A stretch of DNA of 57,849 nucleotides from Psychrobacter sp. FME6 (lineage in GTDB: Bacteria > Pseudomonadota > Gammaproteobacteria > Pseudomonadales > Moraxellaceae): the NCBI RefSeq assembly GCF_014861365.1, contig NZ_RRYW01000007.1:1-57849 (forward strand), read 5' to 3'. Positions 37,024 to 47,147 of the stretch are shown piece after piece; position 1 is the stretch's first letter, and each line of letters starts with the position of its first letter. The notes beneath the pieces are model-generated. The model was given only the letters and a program-made list of their open reading frames with translations, searched no databases and was not told the origin of the DNA. The position numbers and the translations under genes are program-made.

Positions 37024-39876
37024 TTAAGCTTCTATAAAACTCTGTAAAACGACCTCCAATTGCTTTTTATCGATAGGTTTAGCTAAAAAATCATCCATTC
37101 CTACTTGGATACAGGCATCGCGATCCTCTTGGGTATTATTGGCAGTTAAGGCGACGATAGGAATATCGTCGCCTTGGGCGCGAATAGCTTGGGTGGCTTG
37201 TAGGCCGTCCATGACAGGCATTCGGCAGTCCATCAAAATAAGTGAAATCTCCTGCCGCTGCGTTTCCAATACCTCTAATGCTTGCTGCCCATCTTCTGCC
37301 ACGATGCTACGATAACCGAGCTTGCTTAGTATTTTGCAGGCGATTTTTTGATTGGTTGGGCTGTCCTCTACTACTAATATAAGGGGTAAGGCTGTTTCAG
37401 GGTTAACCGATGGGTTAGCTGATGGGTTGGTTGGTTTACTAACCTCGGCTTTGACAGTTTGTGCTTGTGCCAGTACTTGCCTGACGGGCAAGGTCAAGCG
37501 CATCAACTCGGAGATCAGCAAGGCGCTGTCCAAAGGTTTTGTCAAAAAGCCATCGCATTTATCCAACAGTATAGAGGGGATACGGCGTTCGGGTTTCATG
37601 CTAAACAGTAGCTTGGGTAATAATATATCAGCAAGCAGCTGATTTAGTATTGGCTGACTGTCGTCACTGGCTGTCGTTTGCTTATTATTACCGGGTTGTG
37701 TTTGTACCAACTTGAGCTCGTCTGATTTTGACGCGTCATCTACTGTGATGGCACGGGTGTCACGATATTCGTAATCTAATAGTAATATAGGCGCCAGTGT
37801 TTGCACATTTTTCTCAAACTGCTGTATTAACTCTGGTAGGGACGCTAAATCTACAGAAGTATAGATAGTCGCTGTGATAGACAAATGGCTGCACAAGGAT
37901 TGTAAGTATTCGGCAACCAGTGGCTGACTGACGACTGCCATAAGATGAATGTGGGTCAAATGCGGACTGTGGTGATATACCGATTGATAATTTGGATGAC
38001 GACAAGGAAGATAAAGGTCAAAACTGCTGCCTTTATCGACAGTACTTTTTAGTTCAATAAAACCGCCTAATAACCGAGCAAAATTATTGACGTTATTTAG
38101 GCCCAGTCCAGTTTCGATAGCCTCTTGTTCTACTTGATTCATATCTTGATTGTAATTATGACTGTGATCAAAATAATGAAGCAGCTGACTTTGCTTAATT
38201 GCTGTGATGCCGACCCCTGTGTCCTGTACGCTAAAACGCACCCAATAATGGGGTTGGTCTTTTGCTACATTCTCATTGAGAGCGGGTAAGCTATTTTTAC
38301 CGAGTTGTGGTACTTGATCTTGGCTAATGGTCTCGATAATCAACGCCACGTAGCCAGTAGTGGTAAAGTTGATGGCATTATGTAATAAATTAAGCAAAAT
38401 TTGACGTAAGCGCACATCATCAGTGTCAATGTAACGCGGGCAGTTGGGGGTAAAAAAGTAAATCAGCTCAAGCCCCTGCTGCCGCGTTTTATCGATGATT
38501 AAAGCGTTAACTTCTTGCCCAAGCTTATAGATATCGACAGGTTGGATACTCAGGCGAGTTTTTCTTACCTCAATCTCTTCGATATCCAATATATCGTACA
38601 GCGTGGTTAGCATACGCTGACTATTTTTAACCAACACACTCAAAGTCTTATTCTGCTGGATAGACAATGTCTGAGGATCGATCGGTTCAAGCGTGTCGAT
38701 CATAGTCTCTAGCGGTATGCGTAGTTTATGACCGATGACAGAGTTTAATCCTTTGAATTCCTCAATTCGCTGTTGAAGCTGTTGGTTCTGTTGTTGCAAC
38801 TGCTCAATTTGATTGGCGAACTCATGAATGCTGTTAAGAAGTACGGTAAAGCCATGAACTTGTCCGTGCTCACCGAACCATGGCGTGATATGCAGCTGGT
38901 ATGACTGTTGGTTTTGTAATCCGTAGACGGTCACTGTGCGAGTGACACGTAAGTTTGACAATGTTTTTAGCAGTAATTGGGTGGATTCATCCTTACCAGC
39001 GAAAAAATCTGTCAATTCATAATGGTGGTGATTTTCAGGTAAGCCTATAAATATTTGCTCAAAGCGTTGGTTAAAAAAGCTGATTTGTCCATGGCGCATA
39101 ATCATAAGCATCGGTAATGGCGCTTGCTCAACCAAACGCTCCAGACGGTGTTTGAGGGTTTTAATACGTCGATGGTTGTTATGCAACTGATAACTGATAC
39201 GACTCAGTGCATGACCTAAGCGCAAAAACTCAGCAGTCGACTTATCCGCCATAAATGGTGGTGGCGTGTAAGCTTCCTTTGCCTGACTACCCAAGTTATC
39301 GGTATAAAGTAACAACTGCTCCCAGTTGGTTCGGCGGTTTAGCATATAAAGTAAAGCGACGATAAAAAACATTATTGCGGTCATCAGTGGTAGCCAGTAG
39401 CGATAAGATAACCAGTCAATATCAAGGGCTTTATGGCGCAGTATAATATGAAGTTTATGCCCACTTTTAAATACAATCGTACCTGCTAAGTTATAGGCAG
39501 TCAGTGTATAAGCGCTGTTATTAGAGGTGTTAGAGGGTAACGAGGTGATAACTTTAGGGAAGGTAATGGTTGAAAATGTCGCTTCATTAGGGCGAGTATG
39601 GCGGTGGATATAAGTCTGCCCCGATGGCAGCATAAAAACCAACTGATAACTGATACCCTCAAACGTCGGTTTTTCTAGAATTTTTGTGATTTCACTGTTT
39701 AAGGGGTTAGCATGCTCAGTGATGTCGTGCTGTAAAGCATAAAAAGTATCAATACTCTGTTGTTCACTGTTCTGTTTCATCTCATGAAACAGCGCAACAT
39801 AATATAGCAACAGCATGACTGTCAACGTCAAGGTGTAAAATATGAGTAAGCGCTGTAAGGACTGAAACTGTTGCAT
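37024..39876 (-). CDS. Hybrid sensor histidine kinase with C-terminal receiver
   Basis: This is a 950-residue membrane kinase. Two transmembrane helices (about 10-30 and 161-180) enclose a periplasmic sensor domain of about 130 residues. Next are a PAS-like domain (about 245-350), a Gln-rich coiled coil (352-374), HisKA with GHKLRIPLE (His383), and HATPase_c with the N box around Asn500, DTGVG (552-556) and GLGLNN. A region of about 640-810 looks like a decayed receiver. A true receiver domain occupies 832-950 with phospho-acceptor Asp883 (LMDCRMPVMDG) and KP motif. The layout resembles BarA/GacS-type kinases but lacks the Hpt domain. No response regulator is adjacent, so it probably signals through unlinked partners. 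Confidence 0.9.
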   Translation of the reverse strand: MQQFQSLQRLLIFYTLTLTVMLLLYYVALFHEMKQNSEQQSIDTFYALQHDITEHANPLNSEITKILEKPTFEGISYQLVFMLPSGQTYIHRHTRPNEATFSTITFPKVITSLPSNTSNNSAYTLTAYNLAGTIVFKSGHKLHIILRHKALDIDWLSYRYWLPLMTAIMFFIVALLYMLNRRTNWEQLLLYTDNLGSQAKEAYTPPPFMADKSTAEFLRLGHALSRISYQLHNNHRRIKTLKHRLERLVEQAPLPMLMIMRHGQISFFNQRFEQIFIGLPENHHHYELTDFFAGKDESTQLLLKTLSNLRVTRTVTVYGLQNQQSYQLHITPWFGEHGQVHGFTVLLNSIHEFANQIEQLQQQNQQLQQRIEEFKGLNSVIGHKLRIPLETMIDTLEPIDPQTLSIQQNKTLSVLVKNSQRMLTTLYDILDIEEIEVRKTRLSIQPVDIYKLGQEVNALIIDKTRQQGLELIYFFTPNCPRYIDTDDVRLRQILLNLLHNAINFTTTGYVALIIETISQDQVPQLGKNSLPALNENVAKDQPHYWVRFSVQDTGVGITAIKQSQLLHYFDHSHNYNQDMNQVEQEAIETGLGLNNVNNFARLLGGFIELKSTVDKGSSFDLYLPCRHPNYQSVYHHSPHLTHIHLMAVVSQPLVAEYLQSLCSHLSITATIYTSVDLASLPELIQQFEKNVQTLAPILLLDYEYRDTRAITVDDASKSDELKLVQTQPGNNKQTTASDDSQPILNQLLADILLPKLLFSMKPERRIPSILLDKCDGFLTKPLDSALLISELMRLTLPVRQVLAQAQTVKAEVSKPTNPSANPSVNPETALPLILVVEDSPTNQKIACKILSKLGYRSIVAEDGQQALEVLETQRQEISLILMDCRMPVMDGLQATQAIRAQGDDIPIVALTANNTQEDRDACIQVGMDDFLAKPIDKKQLEVVLQSFIEA

Positions 39877-40050
39877 GAAAACTTGGTCCTATGTCGACAT
39901 AAAAAATATAGTGGAGTTATAAATATTTTGTCGGAGTAGCTGGCTTGCTGATCTGACTGTGGTTTGTGTACTGTGTTTCTTATGTGGCCTACTTTCTATT
40001 ATAAAGACAAATGTGGTCATTAGTAACTCCGATTGACGCGGTTACAATCA

Positions 40051-40079
40051 TGGCACAACGTCGTAAACTCACCTATAAT
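40051..40079 (+). promoter_or_regulatory. Possible promoter for fmt
   Basis: TATAAT at 40074-40079 is 17 bp from a poor -35, TGGCAC (40051-40056), and 25 bp before the fmt ATG. Confidence 0.4.
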
Positions 40080-40103
40080 GAGTCAATTAACCCTATATAA
40101 TGC

Positions 40104-41189
40104 ATGATTATGACTACAATTGCTTCTGCCTCTACGCTATCCGCGCCGTCTACTACCAATAACCTTTCTTCTAGCAAGCGTCTAAGGGTTGTGTTTGCGG
40201 GCACACCTGAGTTTGCTGCTATCAGTCTTGAGACATTAATCAAGCAGCAAGAGTCACTCAATATAGACATCGTTGCGGTGTATACGCAACCGGATCGCAA
40301 GGCAGGTCGCGGTCAAAAACTGGCAGCGTCAGCGGTTAAGCAAGTGGCATTAACTCATGATATCGCTGTTGAACAACCAGTTACCTTTAAAAAATCCAGT
40401 ACAGAAGGAATGGCGGCGCGGCAGACGTTGCGTAGTTATCAGCCAGATGTGATGATTGTCGCCGCTTATGGGCTGATTTTGCCTATTGGCGTATTGACCA
40501 CACCGACGCTAGGCTGCCTAAATATTCACGCCTCATTATTACCACGCTGGCGCGGTGCAGCACCGATTCATCGTGCGCTATTGGCGGGCGATGACGAGAC
40601 TGGTATTACCATTATGCAGATGGACAAAGGGCTAGATACAGGCGACATGCTTTATAAGGTGAGCGCTAATATTGAGCCTGATGATACTGCTGCCAGCCTG
40701 CATGATAAGATGGCGGCTCTAGGAGCGACGGCCATTACTACGGTGTTGCAGGACTTGCCAATCTATCAAGCGCAGGCTAGCGCTCAAGATGATAGCCAAG
40801 CCAATTACGCTGAAAAGCTGGTCAAAACTGAAGGCGCAATTGACTGGGCACAATCAGCTGCTGATATTGAACGCCAAATCCGTGGACTGACACCGTGGCC
40901 GGGTGCTTATACTTTTTTAGCAGGGCAGCGGGTCAAAATTTTAGCCAGCTTGCCTATCAACGCATCACAGCAAACCAATGAGCCTGCTGGTACGGTCATC
41001 AGTGTTGGACGCAACGCGATTTTAGTCGCTTGCGGTACTGATAGTACAACGGCTGGTGACAAAGAAACGGCTGGAACTTTAGCCATAACTGACTTACAGT
41101 TTGCCGGTGGTAAGCCGATGACTGCCGAGCAAATCTGCCACGGCAATCAGCTAAACGATGGTGATCAATTCACTATAGATACAAAATAA
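40104..41189 (+). CDS. fmt: Methionyl-tRNA formyltransferase
   Basis: Fmt formylates initiator Met-tRNA. The 361 residues include an N-terminal extension of about 28 residues (Ser/Thr-rich). The Rossmann domain starts VVFAGTPEFA. The catalytic block is NIHASLLPRWRGAAPIHRAL with TGITIMQMDKGLDTGDM. The C-terminal OB-like domain is GLTPWPGAYTF. An ATG two codons on (40110) is also possible. def is not in the window. rsmB follows by 71 bp in the usual fmt-rsmB order. Confidence 0.97.
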   Translation: MIMTTIASASTLSAPSTTNNLSSSKRLRVVFAGTPEFAAISLETLIKQQESLNIDIVAVYTQPDRKAGRGQKLAASAVKQVALTHDIAVEQPVTFKKSSTEGMAARQTLRSYQPDVMIVAAYGLILPIGVLTTPTLGCLNIHASLLPRWRGAAPIHRALLAGDDETGITIMQMDKGLDTGDMLYKVSANIEPDDTAASLHDKMAALGATAITTVLQDLPIYQAQASAQDDSQANYAEKLVKTEGAIDWAQSAADIERQIRGLTPWPGAYTFLAGQRVKILASLPINASQQTNEPAGTVISVGRNAILVACGTDSTTAGDKETAGTLAITDLQFAGGKPMTAEQICHGNQLNDGDQFTIDTK

Positions 41190-41260
41190 TTTAACCTATT
41201 CTGTCAACAAACTAACTCGCACAAGACGCCATTTATCATACGTCAAGGAAACCCAATTTA

Positions 41261-42838
41261 ATGAGACAAACCAGCACTGCGCCTAGAAATAATAAGCTCA
41301 AACCGTCAAGCAACCTTATTATGAATGGTAGCGTCCGCGTCCGTGTGATTCGTACTTTATTGGCTATTCAAAACGGTCAGTCGCTCGCAAGCGTCCTTGA
41401 TCCGTTATTAAATAGTTTACATGATGGTGATAAAGGGTTTGCTCATGCGCTATTGCTAACGACATTGCGCCAATGGCATGCGCTTGCGCGTTTACTTGAT
41501 ACGCTAGCGGATAACCCTATTGATGAAGTTGAGGTGCGTACTACCATTCAAGTGGGTTTGGTGCAGTTGCTGTATTTGGAAGTGGCTGACCATGCGGCGA
41601 TTCATGAAACGGTCGAAGCGGCGAAAGAGATTGAGTTCGCCCATGCGACTGGTTTAATCAATGCCATCTTGCGTAAAGTTGCCAAGAACCCTAGTAAGTT
41701 CCGTAAAAAGTGTGATAAAAAACACAGCTTGCCTAATTGGCTTGCCTATCAGCTCAAGCAAGATTGGAGTGAGCAGTATGACGATTTGATGCAGGGCCTA
41801 CGTCAACCTGCGCCAATGTTTTTACGAGTGAATACAGCAGTTACCTCGGTAGCTGACTATCAGCAAGCACTGGATGGGGCAGAGATTGACGCGGATTTGG
41901 TTGAGCTAACGAGTGGTTTCAACTTATCTAACTCGTCGGATACAGCCTCATCTAATAGCATATTAACCAAAGGGCTAAGATTACATCAGAGCACTGCAGT
42001 GAATGCCTTACCGCAATTTTCTGAAGGAGCTGCTAGCGTACAAGATATGCATGCGCAACTTGCAGCGCCGCTTATCCATAGCGCGTTACTCAATAAGCTG
42101 AGTATTAAAAACGATGATGTAGACGTCGATACAGACACGAATAATAATAACAACGAGGTCCGTATTTTAGACGCTTGTGCGGCGCCGGGTGGTAAATTGG
42201 CTCATTGGTTAGAATTAATCAGCTCAAATGATTCAACCTTGTTTCACGTGAAACAAAACGACGAATCAGTACCTTTAGTTTCGAAAGTGAAGCTGACTGC
42301 GATAGATAATGAAGCGCCGCGTATCGAGCGTATTCATACTAATTTACAGCGCTTGAATCTAAGTCAGCACGACTTGCAGCAAGCTGAAAAGAATGTCGAG
42401 CTCAATATCGTCTGTGCTGACGCGACGACATGGCAAGGGGCAGGCAAGAAAAAGAGTAAACTTGTATTTGACGCTATATTACTAGATTCACCTTGTACCG
42501 CGACGGGCGTGATTCGTCGTCATCCTGATATCAGTATCCTGCGTACCGAAGAAGACGTCGAGCAAACCACTTTGCTACAAGCGGATATCTTGCACAATTT
42601 ATGGCCACAACTTAAAGTTGGTGGTTATCTGTTATATGTCACTTGCTCTATTTTAAAGCAAGAAAACGTCGAGCAGATGCAGGATTTCATGACTTACTAT
42701 AATAATATAACAGCCGTTGAATTTAGCGATGATTGCAATTGGGGTATCGAGCAGGCTATCGGTCGTCAGTGCTTACCGATTGATAGCGAGAGTGGCGATG
42801 GTTTTTATTATGCGTTGCTGCAAAAAACTGCTGAATAA
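41261..42838 (+). CDS. rsmB: 16S rRNA (cytosine(967)-C5)-methyltransferase
   Basis: RsmB methylates C967 of 16S rRNA. The 525 residues (family about 430) have an N-terminal NusB-like RNA-binding domain (about 25-165) and a SAM motif ILDACAAPGGKLAHWLE. Catalytic cysteines are LDSPCTATGVIRRHPD and YVTCSILKQENV. The length excess comes from inserts around 225-240, 285-305 (Asp/Asn-rich) and a loop after the SAM motif that includes LFHVKQNDES, encoded by a perfect parS palindrome. Confidence 0.96.
   Translation: MRQTSTAPRNNKLKPSSNLIMNGSVRVRVIRTLLAIQNGQSLASVLDPLLNSLHDGDKGFAHALLLTTLRQWHALARLLDTLADNPIDEVEVRTTIQVGLVQLLYLEVADHAAIHETVEAAKEIEFAHATGLINAILRKVAKNPSKFRKKCDKKHSLPNWLAYQLKQDWSEQYDDLMQGLRQPAPMFLRVNTAVTSVADYQQALDGAEIDADLVELTSGFNLSNSSDTASSNSILTKGLRLHQSTAVNALPQFSEGAASVQDMHAQLAAPLIHSALLNKLSIKNDDVDVDTDTNNNNNEVRILDACAAPGGKLAHWLELISSNDSTLFHVKQNDESVPLVSKVKLTAIDNEAPRIERIHTNLQRLNLSQHDLQQAEKNVELNIVCADATTWQGAGKKKSKLVFDAILLDSPCTATGVIRRHPDISILRTEEDVEQTTLLQADILHNLWPQLKVGGYLLYVTCSILKQENVEQMQDFMTYYNNITAVEFSDDCNWGIEQAIGRQCLPIDSESGDGFYYALLQKTAE
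42240..42255. promoter_or_regulatory. parS site 10 (inside rsmB, perfect consensus)
   Basis: TGTTTCACGTGAAACA is the exact canonical 16-bp parS. It encodes FHVKQ in a non-conserved loop of RsmB. Confidence 0.9.
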
Positions 42839-42883
42839 ACCGTTTTAAATATTGAATAACCTCATTATAGACAGGACAATCTA

Positions 42884-44305
42884 ATGAAATATATCAGTAC
42901 CCGTGGTCAGACAGCACCGATGGATTTTAGTGATGTGCTATTGATGGGTCTTGCGCCAGACGGTGGTTTGATGCTACCTGAGAGCTATCCAAATATTGAT
43001 AGTGCGACGCTTGATAAGTGGCGCACGCTGAGCTACCCACAGCTAGCGATGGCGATCATGCAGCGCTTTGCTACCGATATCCCTACCGCTGATTTGCAAG
43101 ATATTATTGAGCGTACTTATACCGCAGAGATATTTGGTAGTGCCGAAATTGTCCCTGTGCGTAAGCTTGAAGACAATTTATACGTTTTAGGCTTATCAAA
43201 TGGTCCAACGCTGGCATTTAAAGACGTTGCCATGCAGTTTTTGGGCAATGCTTTTGAATACGTACTTAAAAGAAAAGATGCACGTATTACTATCATTGGC
43301 GCGACCAGCGGCGATACGGGCAGTGCAGCAGAATATGCACTACGCGGTAAAGAAAACATCGAAGTCTTTATGTTGTCACCGCATGGCAAAATGAGCGAAT
43401 TTCAGCGCGCGCAGATGTATAGCTTAACGGATGACAATATCCACAATATCGCCATCGATGGTATGTTTGATGATTGCCAAGATATTGTTAAAGCATTACA
43501 ACAAGATGCAGAATTTAAAGCAGCTTATAACTTAGGTACCGTAAACTCAATCAACTGGGGTCGAATACTGGCGCAAATCGTTTATTACTTTAAAGCTTAC
43601 TTTGCCGTGACTGATAGTAATGACGAAAAAATCAGCTTTAGCGTGCCATCAGGTAACTTCGGTAATATTTGTGCCGGTCATATCGCGCGTGAGATGGGCT
43701 TGCCAATTGAGCGTTTAATTGTCGCCACCAATGAAAACGATGTATTAAATGACTTCTTTAACCAAGGTGCTTATCAGCCGCGTCCAACAGAAAAAACCTA
43801 TGTGACTTCAAGTCCATCGATGGATATCTCCAAAGCGTCTAACTTTGAGCGTTTTGTTTATCTATTGCTTGATAAAGACAGCGCCCGCGTCCATGAGTTG
43901 TTTGAAGGGGTCAAATCTGGACAAGGTTTTGATTTACCTGAACTAATGGAAGCGGTTAACACACGTTATGGTTTTGCTGCCGGCAAATCTACCCATAGTG
44001 ACCGTCTACAAACCATCAAAGCGCTTTATGAACAGCATGGTGAATTGGTCGATCCGCATACCGCTGATGGTATCAAGGTCGCCAAAGAGTTGCAGCGAGA
44101 AGGTGAGGTGATTGTTTGTGCCGAAACGGCGCTACCCGTTAAGTTTGCAGACACCATCGTCGAGGCGATTGGTCAAATAGATATTGCTCGCCCAGCCCAT
44201 ACCGAGGGTTTGGAGAGCTTGCCGCAACATGTGGTCGTTTTAGACAACAACGCTGAGTTGGTTGCTGAACAAATTCGCGATTATGTTACACCAAATCCAG
44301 CATAA
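42884..44305 (+). CDS. thrC: Threonine synthase
   Basis: ThrC converts O-phosphohomoserine to threonine with PLP. The 473 residues belong to the long, E. coli-like class. The PLP lysine lies in LAFKDVAMQFLG (Lys113). The phosphate-binding loop is GATSGDTGSAAEYAL. It starts MKYISTRGQTAPMDF, the family N-terminus. AGGACA precedes the ATG. It follows rsmB by 45 bp with no terminator seen. The other threonine genes are not in the window. Confidence 0.96.
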   Translation: MKYISTRGQTAPMDFSDVLLMGLAPDGGLMLPESYPNIDSATLDKWRTLSYPQLAMAIMQRFATDIPTADLQDIIERTYTAEIFGSAEIVPVRKLEDNLYVLGLSNGPTLAFKDVAMQFLGNAFEYVLKRKDARITIIGATSGDTGSAAEYALRGKENIEVFMLSPHGKMSEFQRAQMYSLTDDNIHNIAIDGMFDDCQDIVKALQQDAEFKAAYNLGTVNSINWGRILAQIVYYFKAYFAVTDSNDEKISFSVPSGNFGNICAGHIAREMGLPIERLIVATNENDVLNDFFNQGAYQPRPTEKTYVTSSPSMDISKASNFERFVYLLLDKDSARVHELFEGVKSGQGFDLPELMEAVNTRYGFAAGKSTHSDRLQTIKALYEQHGELVDPHTADGIKVAKELQREGEVIVCAETALPVKFADTIVEAIGQIDIARPAHTEGLESLPQHVVVLDNNAELVAEQIRDYVTPNPA

Positions 44306-44650
44306 AGCGCTAATAGCCCTGAGCTCATATCTAAAGGAGAAATAAAAGAAGGTTTCCACATAAAGGTTACACTATTGTAATAAAGTGTTTATGATTGTGT
44401 TATGGTAGATATAATTGTAATATTAGGAACGGCGTCGGCGAATCAGCAATGTGCTAGACGCTTTTTAGGAATAATACCAGCCAATTACTGAACAGCTGCC
44501 CTCTAAACGTCATCATAAACAACTTGTTAAGTCCGTAAAGTGCTTGATGCTTTATTACTGCTTGCTCAAACAAGTACAAAGCCTCGAGATTAATCGACTT
44601 AAGTAAGCGTTATTGTGGCGATAATAGCGGTACATATTGTGGATATAACA
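44306..44650. other. Intergenic region between thrC and LysM gene
   Basis: This 345-bp gap holds no gene. TTTATG (44388-44393), 16 bp and TATAAT (44410-44415) form a possible promoter. Just after, GCGTC/GACGC (44432-44461), with an inner AGCA/TGCT pair and TTTTT, could be a weak terminator or attenuator. Confidence 0.4.
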
Positions 44651-45748
44651 ATGAAGATGAGCTTAAAAAAAATAGCAAAAGCGCTGTTGATCACGACGTT
44701 TAGCAGTGCCATGCTAATGAATGCTGCCCACGCTAATAATCCACCCCCAACCATTAAAGCAGATGCACCCAATCGCTACATCGTCAAAAAAGGCGATACT
44801 CTGTGGGATATCTCAGGCCGTTATTTAGACAGTCCGTGGCGCTGGAAAGAGATTTGGGCAACCAATAAGCAAATCAAAAACCCCAATCTTATTTATCCCA
44901 ATGACATTCTTATTTTATGTGTGATTCAAGGCAAAACACTCATTGGAGTAGATACTGGCGAGGGCTGTGCTGGGGTTGAAAAACAACTCACTGGCGATGT
45001 GGTGGCTAGCACAGTAGCCGTTACCTCCACTGCCAACAGTATACCGCCGATTCCATGGTCTGCTATTCAGCACTGGTTGGATAAGACGATCATCGTCAAT
45101 CCAGAAGATTTCAACACCACGCCATATATTTTAGCTTCCAAAAACCGCAACTTAATCACCGCAAGTGGCGATAAGATTTATGCCAAAGGCGTCCCACTTA
45201 TCGTCGGTCAGCGCTATGGTATCTACCGCGAGGGCGAGCTATATGTTGATCCTAAAACGCAAGAAGTGATCGGTTTAGAAGTCACGCAAGTGGCGACTGG
45301 TTTGGTTACCTCGACAGAAACCAACGGTGTCACCAGTTTGCAGCTTACGGATAGTTATGGCAAAGAAGTACGTGAAGGTGATCGCGTATTTGTCGAGCTA
45401 GATAACTCTATCCCGCCAGTATTTTATCCAGCACCTGCGTCGGTTAGCCGTGGTGGTATGATTGTCCGTGTCATGGACTCAATCAGTTCAGCGGCAAAAG
45501 GCAGTGTGGTTGCTATCAATCTAGGTAGTACGCATGGCGCGAAGCCTGGTGATGTATTGATGGTTTATCAAAAAGGGCCATTGGTGCGCGATATCCGCGA
45601 TAATGATACGCCTGTACGCTTGCCAAATGAGCAAAGTGGTATGGTGATGGTGTTTAATACTTTTGATCATATTAGTTATGCTTATGTGCTAAATTCTGAG
45701 TTGCCGTTAAACGTCGGCGATAAGCTGTTACCACCGCCTTATCTATAA
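44651..45748 (+). CDS. LysM-domain peptidoglycan-binding secreted protein
   Basis: The 365-residue protein (from this ATG) starts with a signal peptide (basic MKMSLKKIAKALL, hydrophobic core, AHA cleavage around 26-28). A LysM domain follows (YIVKKGDTLWDISGRYLDSPWRWKEIW, about 41-90), which binds peptidoglycan. The remaining 270 residues are beta-rich and of unknown function, found in the family encoded next to dprA in Pseudomonas and Acinetobacter. The frame is open upstream to a GTG at 44615, but the signal peptide begins at 44651 or 44657. It is followed by dprA, 60 bp away. Confidence 0.88.
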   Translation: MKMSLKKIAKALLITTFSSAMLMNAAHANNPPPTIKADAPNRYIVKKGDTLWDISGRYLDSPWRWKEIWATNKQIKNPNLIYPNDILILCVIQGKTLIGVDTGEGCAGVEKQLTGDVVASTVAVTSTANSIPPIPWSAIQHWLDKTIIVNPEDFNTTPYILASKNRNLITASGDKIYAKGVPLIVGQRYGIYREGELYVDPKTQEVIGLEVTQVATGLVTSTETNGVTSLQLTDSYGKEVREGDRVFVELDNSIPPVFYPAPASVSRGGMIVRVMDSISSAAKGSVVAINLGSTHGAKPGDVLMVYQKGPLVRDIRDNDTPVRLPNEQSGMVMVFNTFDHISYAYVLNSELPLNVGDKLLPPPYL

Positions 45749-45808
45749 GCTCATACAAGGTTTTTTTAAATTGACCACACTCAGCCCGCCCAAACGAGAC
45801 AAACGACG

Positions 45809-47077
45809 ATGACAGCAGTCACCTCTTCTTTATCAGACGATCAGCGCGCCATACTGGCGCTGTGGTATGAGGTGAATGCGTCATTATCTGCGTATCATAA
45901 GCTGATTACTGTTTTTGGTGGTGCACCACTGGCTTGGGTTGCTGGCGTAGAAGCATGGCGACAATTGGGTATTCACCATACCCATCTGGCCCGTCATGAA
46001 CAGCCAGAGCAAACGCGTGCCAATATTGATAAAATCCAGCAAGCATTGCTAGATAAAAAATACGGTCTGTTATTCGCCGATCAGCCTGACTATCCTGCAC
46101 AACTCTCGCAAATCTACGACCCACCGCCATTATTATTTTATCGTGGCAATAAATCTCGTCTGCATCAAGCGCAAATCGCTATCGTTGGTAGTCGAAAACC
46201 CACCGCACATGCACAAAAAACCACCTTTGATATGGCACAGTATTTAGCACAAGCGGGTTATATAATCACCAGTGGTCTTGCGATGGGTGTGGATAAACGG
46301 GCACATTTAGGCGCGCTAGCACAGGCTGAGTCTGAATACCAAGGTCGTACTATTGGCGTCATGGGTACGGGTATCGATGTCAATTATCCCAATCATCATG
46401 ATAAGTTGTTTAGCCAGATTATCGAGCAAGGCGGTTGTATCATTAGTGAGTTGTTGCCGCACACGCTGCCGCACAAGCACACATTTCCGCGGCGCAATCG
46501 TTTGGTCGCTGGACTAAGCCTCGCAACGATTGTGACCGAAGCGACCATTCAAAGCGGTTCGCTGATTACCGCTCGCTTAACTTCTGAGCAAGGCAAGCAA
46601 GTCTTTGCGATTCCTAGCCATATTGATAATAGCAATGCAGAAGGTTGTCATCACTTGATACGTGAAGGCGCGACTTTGGTTTATCATCCGCAGCAGGTGC
46701 TCGAGGACGTCAATGCTCAGTTGGGTTATGAAAGTTATTCTCATGAATCAAAAGATACTGTGGATAGTATAGATACTACCGAATCTAATAGCTCTCAAAC
46801 GAATCATAGCCAAACTGCTAAACATACCAATAAAGATAAAAGTACCGCCATAGTCGCTAACCTGCCACCACCTTCTAATATCAAATCTGCTCCTAAACCT
46901 ATCGTTGTACCTGAGCATTTAACCCTCGTTTATGAACAGCTTGATTGGCATGGGCAGGATTTGGATGCGCTTATCGTAACTACTAAGCTTGCGCCACCAC
47001 AATTAATTGGACAGCTGATGGAGCTTGAGTTACTGGGTACGATCAGTGTGCAGGGCGGACGCTATCTGCGGGTCTAA
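45809..47077 (+). CDS. dprA: DNA processing protein DprA
   Basis: DprA loads RecA on incoming single-stranded DNA during natural transformation. The 422 residues hold an N-terminal SAM-like region and a Rossmann domain (IVGSRKPTAHAQKTT, ITSGLAMGVDKRAHLGAL, VMGTGIDVNYP, and FPRRNRLVAGL). A Ser/Thr/Lys-rich linker (about 305-360) leads to a C-terminal winged-helix domain ending GGRYLRV. It supports competence in this organism. tsaC follows after a partial repeat. Confidence 0.95.
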   Translation: MTAVTSSLSDDQRAILALWYEVNASLSAYHKLITVFGGAPLAWVAGVEAWRQLGIHHTHLARHEQPEQTRANIDKIQQALLDKKYGLLFADQPDYPAQLSQIYDPPPLLFYRGNKSRLHQAQIAIVGSRKPTAHAQKTTFDMAQYLAQAGYIITSGLAMGVDKRAHLGALAQAESEYQGRTIGVMGTGIDVNYPNHHDKLFSQIIEQGGCIISELLPHTLPHKHTFPRRNRLVAGLSLATIVTEATIQSGSLITARLTSEQGKQVFAIPSHIDNSNAEGCHHLIREGATLVYHPQQVLEDVNAQLGYESYSHESKDTVDSIDTTESNSSQTNHSQTAKHTNKDKSTAIVANLPPPSNIKSAPKPIVVPEHLTLVYEQLDWHGQDLDALIVTTKLAPPQLIGQLMELELLGTISVQGGRYLRV

Positions 47078-47147
47078 AGCCACATCCTCTCTAACTTTTC
47101 ATTTTTTTGCTTATCATTTCTGAGTATTTAAGCCCAGCACAATGTTG

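Noticed and set aside
39781..39800. Possible thirteenth parS (TGTTTCA...TGAAACA)
   Set aside because: The half-sites are separated by five bases, where parS has two, so the dyad spacing is wrong for ParB.
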